Below are positions 8,042 through 13,683 of a DNA stretch of 18,004 nt, piece by piece. Both the position numbers and the translations under genes were made by a program. The stretch comes from Akkermansiaceae bacterium UBA1518 (GTDB taxonomy: Bacteria; Verrucomicrobiota; Verrucomicrobiia; Verrucomicrobiales; Akkermansiaceae): NCBI GenBank assembly GCA_002323895.1, contig DCQM01000089.1:14034-32037 (forward strand), written 5' to 3'. The number at the start of each line of letters is the position of its first letter. Within the stretch, counting starts at the first letter, position 1. The notes below the pieces were generated by a model. That model did no database searches and was not told the origin of the DNA. It saw only the letters and a list, made by a program, of their open reading frames with translations.

Positions 8042-9130
8042 CTAAGCGATGGCAAGAGAGGGGACGGGACGTGGTGGTTTTCCTTTAACTGATTGGGCGA
8101 TAGCGGCGATATGTTCGGGAGTATTGCCGCAACATCCGCCTGCCAAATTGAGGAGTCCAGCATCAGCAAAGGCGGCGATGTAATCGTGCATGTCTTTTGG
8201 TTCAAGGTCGAACCCTGTTGGAGCAAGCGGGTTAGGAAGTCCAGCGTTGGGATAACACGAGATGTGGGTGGTTGCTGCTTTTCCAAGGTCGCGGAGAAAG
8301 GGCTCCATGAGATCTGGGCCAAGCGAGCAGTTGAGTCCAACAGCAAGGGGGTCAATGTGAGCGAAGGTGTTCCAGAGGGCTTCGACTTTTTGGGCAGAGA
8401 TCATGGTTTCGCCACCACGACCAACGGCGGCGGAAATAATGACAGGTGCTTCGGTTTGCGATTCCTTTATGGCGACCAGAGCTGCTTTGGCATTAAGAGA
8501 ATCAAAAATGGTTTCAACCATGAGAATATCGCAGTCTTCTTCTAGGAGAGCGTCGATTTGATGGCGGTAGGTTTGTTTGACCTGATCAAAGGTGACGGGG
8601 CGGAATGAAGTGTCGTTTGGATCGACAACGTTGGTGAGAGAAACTGTAAGGGGCCCTATGGCTCCGGCGACATAACGTTTTCGTCCGTCATTTTGGGAAA
8701 CTCGGTCGGCTTGCTCTTTGGCGATTTGGACCGATTTCACATTAATTTCGTGAACAAGATCCTGAAGTTTACTGTTATTTATAACTTTTTTATCGAAGAA
8801 TTCAGGATCTTTGATGCCGCCACTTTTGCGCGGATCTTGGACGAAAAATTCAGATTGAGCTAAAACAGTTCCAGAGAAAGTATTGGTTTCGCAGATGTCA
8901 GACCCAGCTTCGTAAAAACGCTTGTGGATGTCACCGATCACGCTCGGTTGGGTGATAGAAAGAATGTCGCCATTGTTTAGGAGATCTTCGTTATTATCCT
9001 GAAAACGCTCGCCACGGGCATCTGATTCGCAGAGTTCATAGCCGCGGATAGTTGTCCCCATAGCTCCATCTAGGACTAGGATACGCTCGCGGAGGGCTGA
9101 CTTGAGTTCTTCGCTAAGGTTAAGTGTCAT
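8042..9130 (-). CDS. metH: Methionine synthase, homocysteine-binding module (N-terminal part of split MetH)
   Basis: A 362-residue Pfam S-methyl_trans (homocysteine methyltransferase) barrel matching residues 1-350 or so of full-length MetH. Key features are LVLDGAMGTTI (18-28), GADNxF-like CETNTFSGT (80-88), GPLTVS (159-164), and the three zinc/homocysteine-activating cysteines: Cys268 in GLNCSLGP and Cys333-Cys334 in GGCCGNTPEHI. It ends with PPRPVPSLAIA, equivalent to the inter-module linker, so the module is complete and not truncated. It lacks any cobalamin-binding part, so it must receive its methyl group from methylcobalamin on the next gene's product or another B12 protein. GGAAG sits 8 bases before the ATG as a ribosome binding site and is covered by a hairpin. 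A perfect palindrome lies about 55-71 bp upstream of the start. Confidence 0.95.
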   Translation of the reverse strand: MTLNLSEELKSALRERILVLDGAMGTTIRGYELCESDARGERFQDNNEDLLNNGDILSITQPSVIGDIHKRFYEAGSDICETNTFSGTVLAQSEFFVQDPRKSGGIKDPEFFDKKVINNSKLQDLVHEINVKSVQIAKEQADRVSQNDGRKRYVAGAIGPLTVSLTNVVDPNDTSFRPVTFDQVKQTYRHQIDALLEEDCDILMVETIFDSLNAKAALVAIKESQTEAPVIISAAVGRGGETMISAQKVEALWNTFAHIDPLAVGLNCSLGPDLMEPFLRDLGKAATTHISCYPNAGLPNPLAPTGFDLEPKDMHDYIAAFADAGLLNLAGGCCGNTPEHIAAIAQSVKGKPPRPVPSLAIA

Positions 9131-9137
9131 TGGCTTG

Positions 9138-9159
9138 TCTTCCGCGAACTTTCGGAAGA
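9138..9159 (-). promoter_or_regulatory. Hairpin covering the metH ribosome binding site
   Basis: On the minus strand TCTTCCG and CGGAAGA form a perfect 7-bp stem with an 8-base loop (plus-strand positions 9138-9144 and 9153-9159). The proximal arm contains GGAAG, which lies 8 bases from the ATG at 9130 and is the best Shine-Dalgarno sequence for the homocysteine-module gene. The fold would hide it, so translation may be controlled by RNA structure. No known SAM, SAH or cobalamin riboswitch is recognisable around it. Confidence 0.5.
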
Positions 9160-9185
9160 ATCAGATGATTTTCAAGTTCAAATCT

Positions 9186-9201
9186 ACATATCGCGATATG
9201 T
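9186..9201. promoter_or_regulatory. Perfect 16-bp palindrome, probable operator of metH/infA divergent region
   Basis: ACATATCGCGATATGT is a perfect palindrome with no spacer. It is located 56-71 bases upstream of the methionine synthase start and 140 bases before the infA reading frame. Palindromes of this size and base pattern are typical binding sites of dimeric winged-helix repressors such as ArsR-family proteins, some of which control methionine-cycle genes. No regulator gene is present in the window, so the assignment to any family is inference. Confidence 0.5.
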
Positions 9202-9340
9202 TGATAAGTTTAATTGAGTGTGTATGGTCTTCAAGTAACAGGCCATTAAATCGCCTTTTTTTCCATTGCTAAGCAAGTTTTGAGGGCACATGATTAGTCG
9301 AAGGCGCAATCCGCCCTCAGCAATCCAACTATTTTAAGTT

Positions 9341-9652
9341 ATCGCTAGACCAAGAAATTTTCGAAGAGGCGGCGGCGGTGGCCGGCGGCGGGGTCGTCGT
9401 AATGTCGACAAGAGCAATCGTAATTCGGATGAAGGCGATGAGCAAAAGTCTGTCGAAATTGAAGGCACGATCGCAGCCGTTTTAGCCGGAACAATGTTCA
9501 AGGTGGCTCTTCCGAGTGGTCATGAGGTTCTCGCGCACATCTCTGGAAAGATGAGAAAGCGATTTATTCGCCTCGTTGTTGGCGATCGTGTGAAAATGGA
9601 AATGTCACCCTACGATACTACGAAGGCGCGAATTGTATTCCGTCTTGGTTGA
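9341..9652 (+). CDS. infA: Translation initiation factor IF-1 with basic N-terminal extension and apparent ATC start
   Basis: The frame from 9341 to the TGA at 9650-9652 encodes 103 residues. The last 67 are IF-1: SVEIEGTI, GTMFKVALPSGHEV, LAHISGKMRKRFIRL, GDRVKMEMSPYD and KARIVFR all match the OB-fold factor that binds the 30S A site with IF-2 and IF-3. Before this core lies an unusual extension of about 36 residues, ARPRNFRRGGGGGRRRGRRN followed by a polar acidic stretch. No ATG, GTG, TTG or CTG codon occurs in frame between the TAA at 9335-9337 and the core; ATC at 9341 is the only near-start codon there. The frame is intact, so the gene is presumably functional. A single substitution error in the sequence at the start codon is the main alternative. 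A 15-codon ORF from ATG 9290 ends at that TAA. Confidence 0.88.
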   Translation: MARPRNFRRGGGGGRRRGRRNVDKSNRNSDEGDEQKSVEIEGTIAAVLAGTMFKVALPSGHEVLAHISGKMRKRFIRLVVGDRVKMEMSPYDTTKARIVFRLG

Positions 9653-9661
9653 TTTCCACTT

Positions 9662-9681
9662 CCTTGCCGTGTCCGGCGGGG
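9662..9681 (+). terminator. Candidate terminator after infA
   Basis: CCTTGCCG (9662-9669) pairs with CGGCGGGG (9674-9681), two of the eight pairs being G-T, around a TGTC loop, starting 10 bases after the infA stop. The following bases CTTAATCTTCTT are T-rich but not a clean T-run, so termination may be partial. It separates infA from the HD-domain gene. Confidence 0.4.
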
Positions 9682-9698
9682 CTTAATCTTCTTCATCC

Positions 9699-9727
9699 TT
9701 GCGGGAGCTAGCCGAGAAGACTATACC
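9699..9727 (+). promoter_or_regulatory. Possible sigma-70-type promoter for the HD-domain gene
   Basis: TTGCGG (9699-9704) and TATACC (9722-9727) are separated by exactly 17 bases and end 17 bases before the ATG at 9745. The elements match the consensus at three and four of six positions. It lies just after the infA terminator candidate, which fits a new transcription start. The leader would be only about 10 bases and has no Shine-Dalgarno sequence. Confidence 0.3.
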
Positions 9728-9744
9728 CCTCTACTGCCATTCAT

Positions 9745-11397
9745 ATGGCAGGCCACTTAACCAGAATCGTTATTTTGGGACTTGTTGATCAAATTAGACG
9801 CTGGAGATTAGTCCAGCAGGGGCTTTCTTCTGGTAAGAAGCGTCGCACCAACACCGATGGTGGTGCCTTGGCTGCAATGGACCGTAGTCTGATCGTTCGT
9901 GGAGCACTGTATGTGGGATTTAGTCTCGGTATGCTCGCTTTGTTCTCCGGTCTTCAGCATGTTGATTCTCGAGCTGCCGAAGCGGTCGTCATTCTGATCT
10001 GTGGCCTTGCCATTTTTCACCTTAACCATCAAAAGTCGGCCCAAAGGAACGGTAGCGTGTTACTGATCTTTGGTGGTATCTTGATTCACCTATGGGTGGT
10101 AAAATTGGCCAATGGGGTGGCTTTGCAGTCTGACCTAGGGGAGCATTATGAGTTTTTGGTGATGCCAATCGCGCTCGCCCCAATGGTGCATTCGGTCTTA
10201 CTTGGCCAGCGTGCCGGGGTTTATTCCTCGGTCTTTGTAAGCCTCTTTGGGGCATTGACGATTCCAAGTGATGATCGCTGGGCTTTCTTTGCGATTAGCT
10301 TAATCTGCGGCCTAACGTCGGTCTTTGCTACGAAGCGAGTGAGTAAGCGGGGGCGTCTCCTGCGAGCTGGTTTTTGGGTTGGTGTTATGGCGCTTTTGGT
10401 CGATTTAGTTTTCGCCAAGATTTCGGTGAGTGGTCTTCAAATGTTTAGCAGCGAAAGTTGGACAATTTTTGGGAAAGCCTGTTTGATTGCGCTTTCGACT
10501 GGTCTTTTAACCGGTCTTTTCGTCGGTGGAGTGCTTCCTCTGCTCGAAGGTCTGTTTGGTTTGACGACTGAGATCTCATGGCTGGAGCTCAGTGATTTGA
10601 ATCATCCGCTGCTCCGGAAAATGCAGATCGAGGCACCGGGAACGTTTCACCATAGCCTAATTGTGGCGTCGTTAGCGGAAAGTGCCGCGGAGGCGATCGG
10701 GGCAGATGCTGTAATGAGTCGTGTCTGCGCTTATTTTCACGATATTGGGAAACTGAATAAGCCCGAGTATTTTATTGAGAACCAGGGTGGCATGAATCCT
10801 CACGACGGGCTGACACCGACTATGAGCGCTCTTATTATTGTTGCGCACGTCAAAGATGGCGTTGATCTGGCGATCAAGAACAAGCTGAACCCAAGGATTC
10901 TTGACGTGATTCAAGAGCACCACGGCGATTCGTTGGTGTATTATTTTTATCGCAAGGCTCAGGAGCGGCTTCAGAAGCACGAAGTTGATGAGGGTCATGG
11001 GACGACTGATTCCGATGATCTTCCTAAAGTTGATGAAAAAAGTTTTCGTTATCCGGGGCCGATTCCTCAGACCCGTGAGAGTGGGATCATTTCGCTTGCA
11101 GATGCTATAGAAAGTGCATCGAGAACAATTTCGAAGCCTTCTCCGAGTAGAATCCGGGCTTTGGTGGACGAGATTGTTTTTAAAAGGGTGCGAGATGGTC
11201 AGCTGGATGCGACGGGTCTGACTATGACCGACTTAACAATGGTTCGGAAAATTTTTGCATCGACTCTTAGAAGCATGTTGCACGCGCGAATCGAGTATCC
11301 CAAAGAGCAGATTGAAGATGCTCCTTCAGATCTTTCTAGGAAGGGCGGTAAATTGGTTCCAGTTGAGGAGATAGAAAAGGAACGCCGCCGGCGGTAG
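9745..11397 (+). CDS. 7TM-HD membrane phosphodiesterase of the PgpH (YqfF) family, lacking the extracellular domain
   Basis: A 550-residue membrane protein. Residues 46-270 hold about seven hydrophobic segments (7TM-7TMR-HD module) and 295-510 the cytoplasmic HD phosphohydrolase. The HD part is very well conserved: GTFHHS (His302/303), YFHDIGK (His332-Asp333), ENQGGMNPHDGL, EHHGDSLVYYFY (His392/393), FRYPGPIPQT and SLADAIESASR (Asp453). Characterised members hydrolyse cyclic di-AMP to pApA. Family members of about 700 residues carry a large extracellular 7TMR-HDED domain after the first membrane helix; here only some ten residues separate the first two helices, so the sensor domain is missing. 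The next gene, ybeY, begins 11 bp downstream, the same order as in Firmicutes. A diadenylate cyclase is not in the window, so c-di-AMP as substrate is inferred. Residues 520-550 form a charged tail. Confidence 0.92.
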   Translation: MAGHLTRIVILGLVDQIRRWRLVQQGLSSGKKRRTNTDGGALAAMDRSLIVRGALYVGFSLGMLALFSGLQHVDSRAAEAVVILICGLAIFHLNHQKSAQRNGSVLLIFGGILIHLWVVKLANGVALQSDLGEHYEFLVMPIALAPMVHSVLLGQRAGVYSSVFVSLFGALTIPSDDRWAFFAISLICGLTSVFATKRVSKRGRLLRAGFWVGVMALLVDLVFAKISVSGLQMFSSESWTIFGKACLIALSTGLLTGLFVGGVLPLLEGLFGLTTEISWLELSDLNHPLLRKMQIEAPGTFHHSLIVASLAESAAEAIGADAVMSRVCAYFHDIGKLNKPEYFIENQGGMNPHDGLTPTMSALIIVAHVKDGVDLAIKNKLNPRILDVIQEHHGDSLVYYFYRKAQERLQKHEVDEGHGTTDSDDLPKVDEKSFRYPGPIPQTRESGIISLADAIESASRTISKPSPSRIRALVDEIVFKRVRDGQLDATGLTMTDLTMVRKIFASTLRSMLHARIEYPKEQIEDAPSDLSRKGGKLVPVEEIEKERRRR

Positions 11398-11408
11398 AGA
11401 GATAGCGA

Positions 11409-11840
11409 ATGGTTGAAATTTATCCGAAAAGCTTATCACGGAGTTTTTCAGTCGAGCTCCTAAAGCGGTTGGAATCTGGTTGGCGTGAAATCTTTGAGAT
11501 TCTGCATGAAATCGGGAAAGGCGTCATTTCTGATCTAGAGCTTATTGAGATAACCTTTCTTGATGACGATGAGATGGCTCGCCTACATGGTGAGTTTTTG
11601 GGAGATGGAACAACAACAGATGTAATCACCTTTGATCATGGCGAACTCCTTATTGGGGTCGAGACTGCTGAACGACAATCCCTTGAATTTGAGACGAGTA
11701 TCCATCAGGAGATCGCGCTTTATGGCATTCATGGAATGCTTCACCTCGCCGGTTTCGATGATAGAGACTCCCTGGAAGCCAAGTTGATGGAAAGACGTCA
11801 AAAAGACCTTTTTAGTAAGGTATTTGCCGATCTTGTCTAA
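11409..11840 (+). CDS. ybeY: Endoribonuclease YbeY (16S rRNA maturation)
   Basis: A 143-residue protein, close to the usual 150. The family signature TTTDVITFDHGELLIG (68-83) matches the PTDVLSFP...GDIxIS region, and the metal site is HGMLHLAGFDD, with His108 and His112. YbeY is a zinc-dependent RNase acting in 16S rRNA 3'-end maturation and late ribosome quality control in the cytoplasm. In the classical motif HGxLHLxGYDH the third ligand is His; here that position is Asp118. Asp can bind zinc, and I recall similar substitutions in Bacteroidota YbeY, so the protein may well be active. The start ATG follows GAGAGATAGCG, a usable purine-rich site, and the 11-bp gap to the HD-domain gene indicates translation from one mRNA. 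Confidence 0.9.
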   Translation: MVEIYPKSLSRSFSVELLKRLESGWREIFEILHEIGKGVISDLELIEITFLDDDEMARLHGEFLGDGTTTDVITFDHGELLIGVETAERQSLEFETSIHQEIALYGIHGMLHLAGFDDRDSLEAKLMERRQKDLFSKVFADLV

Positions 11841-11923
11841 TTGACAGATTTTTTTACCAGATTCGGTTCCGACTGGTTGACACCTTAGTCTCATTTCCGC
11901 AATGTCGTCCGGACAGAGGGTCA

Positions 11924-13642
11924 ATGGTGGTCAAACCACCCTTTGCCACACACCTAAAAACGCACACCGAATTTTACACCGTGTATTCCAACGAAGATTA
12001 TTTGATTCAGTTATTGACCGAAGGAGGGCACTTGACCTCCGAGCATGTGGCCGACATCCGGGGAAAGCTCGGAGACGATGGCTTGATCCAACATTTCCTT
12101 GATCATGGAGATGTTACCGAGACTGCCATTGCCGAGGTTTCCGCGGCAAATGTTGGGACCCATGTTGCTGATCTTGCCAATGGATTCATTGATCCAGCCT
12201 TCAAGAGCTTTCTCAGCCTGGCTGATTGTCGGCGCTTTAATGCTGTGCCGTTTTACGATGATGGTTCTTACCTCAGCATTGCCCTTGCAGATGTGCTGGA
12301 TTTTGAATCTCAGGATGCAATTCCTCACATTGTAAAGCGTGAGTGTCAATTCTACGCAGCACCGCTGAAGGGCATTCAAACGGCGTGGGAACAGATCTTT
12401 GGAGATGAAGTGGGTCAGGCTGATGCCAGCGAACTTCAGGTAGTTGGGGACATTGGTTCTGACGATTCAGATGCACCAGTCATCAAATTGGTCTCGGGGA
12501 TTTTGGTCGACGCATTTAAGATGCGAGCGAGTGATATTCATATTGAGCCTCTTGAAACCTCGCTACGGATTCGAAACCGTCTGGATGGTAAGCTCATCGA
12601 GGTCGCTAGTCATCCCAAGAAGCTTTTGCCGGCAGTTATTGCACGTCTAAAGGTGATGAGTAGCTCTATGAGTATCGCGGAGAAACGGATTCCTCAGGAT
12701 GGTCGAATTCAAATTAAAATGGGGGGCAAAGAGGTTGATCTTCGTGTTTCGTCAGTTCCATCCAACCATGGAGAGAGCATTGTTATGCGTATCCTTGATA
12801 AGTCTGCCCTGAGTCTTGGACTGCCGCAGTTGGGATTCCTTTCTGATGACCAGGCAGTTTTTGCAGAATTACTAAGACTGCCAGATGGTATCATTTTGGT
12901 GACTGGCCCGACTGGATCAGGTAAAACAACGACTCTCTATGCTTGTTTGAACGAAATCAACAAGCCAGACAAGAAGATCATTACTGTTGAGGATCCCGTG
13001 GAATATGAGCTTGCTGGAATCAATCAGGTAATGGTGCGCGCCGACATCGGAATGACCTTTGCAGCGGCTCTACGTTCGATGTTGAGACAGGCACCAAACA
13101 TCATCATGGTGGGTGAGATTCGAGATGGTGAAACTGCAAATATTGCGATCAATGCGTCGCTGACTGGTCACTTGGTGTTCTCTACCCTCCACACCAATGA
13201 TGCTCCCAGCTCAGTGGCCCGACTGGCAGATATGGGAATCAAAAATTTCCTCATCGCTTCTGCGGTCCGCGCAATTCTAGCTCAACGATTAGTTCGTAAG
13301 CTTTGCGATAAGTGTAAGGCGCCTGCAACTCTCGATGAGAAGGAGTTGCGCATGCTGAGTATTGATCCCTCCCAGATCGCTGAGTCTAATATCATGGGTC
13401 CGGTGGGTTGCGAGGCTTGCCGTGACACCGGTTATCGAGGTCGAATTGGCATCTTTGAAATCTTCCTTGTTGATGACGAAGTTCGTCATCTGATTAATCA
13501 GGATATGAGTAGTCCACAACTCCGTCGCCGTGCCCGGGAATTGGGTATGCGGACACTTCGAGAGGACGGGATTCGAAAGGTTCTCGTTGGGATGACCTCG
13601 GCGTCCGAAGTCATCGGGGTCACAATGTCTGATGCCGAGTAA
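11924..13642 (+). CDS. Type II secretion / type IV pilus assembly ATPase (GspE/PilB), first copy
   Basis: A 572-residue hexameric ATPase that powers pseudopilus or pilus assembly at the inner membrane. The N-terminal 150 residues match the GspE/MshE N-domain, which links to the membrane platform. The motor domain is complete: Walker A GPTGSGKTT (328-336), Asp box VEDPVE (355-360), Walker B IIMVGEIRD (393-401), His box TGHLVFSTLHTN (414-425), and the tetracysteine zinc site Cys461, Cys464, Cys496, Cys499 that is typical of GspE/PilB and absent from PilT. The start is uncertain. ATG 11924 adds about 19 residues before the conserved part, and a GGTGGT-CAA-ACCACC hairpin sits on it; GTG 11981 (then YSNEDYLIQLL) aligns better with the second copy. 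It heads a cluster with a second ATPase, platform protein and pseudopilin. Confidence 0.93.
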   Translation: MVVKPPFATHLKTHTEFYTVYSNEDYLIQLLTEGGHLTSEHVADIRGKLGDDGLIQHFLDHGDVTETAIAEVSAANVGTHVADLANGFIDPAFKSFLSLADCRRFNAVPFYDDGSYLSIALADVLDFESQDAIPHIVKRECQFYAAPLKGIQTAWEQIFGDEVGQADASELQVVGDIGSDDSDAPVIKLVSGILVDAFKMRASDIHIEPLETSLRIRNRLDGKLIEVASHPKKLLPAVIARLKVMSSSMSIAEKRIPQDGRIQIKMGGKEVDLRVSSVPSNHGESIVMRILDKSALSLGLPQLGFLSDDQAVFAELLRLPDGIILVTGPTGSGKTTTLYACLNEINKPDKKIITVEDPVEYELAGINQVMVRADIGMTFAAALRSMLRQAPNIIMVGEIRDGETANIAINASLTGHLVFSTLHTNDAPSSVARLADMGIKNFLIASAVRAILAQRLVRKLCDKCKAPATLDEKELRMLSIDPSQIAESNIMGPVGCEACRDTGYRGRIGIFEIFLVDDEVRHLINQDMSSPQLRRRARELGMRTLREDGIRKVLVGMTSASEVIGVTMSDAE

Positions 13643-13683
13643 ATATTTTCACACCTAAATAAACTTATACCTTTTTTATCACG

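Noticed and set aside
7980..8060. A simple frameshift or sequencing error splitting one metH gene
   Set aside because: The first frame stops at 8042-8044 and the second frame has a stop at 8037-8039, so no single indel joins them; both linker ends are also complete.
8093..8545. A 150-codon plus-strand ORF opposite metH
   Set aside because: It lies entirely on the opposite strand of a highly conserved enzyme gene and resembles no family; an antisense shadow.
9131..9290. A SAM, SAH or cobalamin riboswitch upstream of metH
   Set aside because: The minus-strand leader lacks a recognisable B12 box and the multi-helix pattern of known classes; only one hairpin and one palindrome are seen.
11856..11877. 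A terminator after ybeY formed by ACCAG...CTGGT
   Set aside because: The stem has a bulge and the T-run lies before it, not after it, so it is not an intrinsic terminator for the plus strand.
11877..11910. A promoter for the first gspE based on TTGACA at 11877-11882
   Set aside because: The -35 box is perfect, but no acceptable -10 box lies 16-18 bases downstream (CAATGT is the best).
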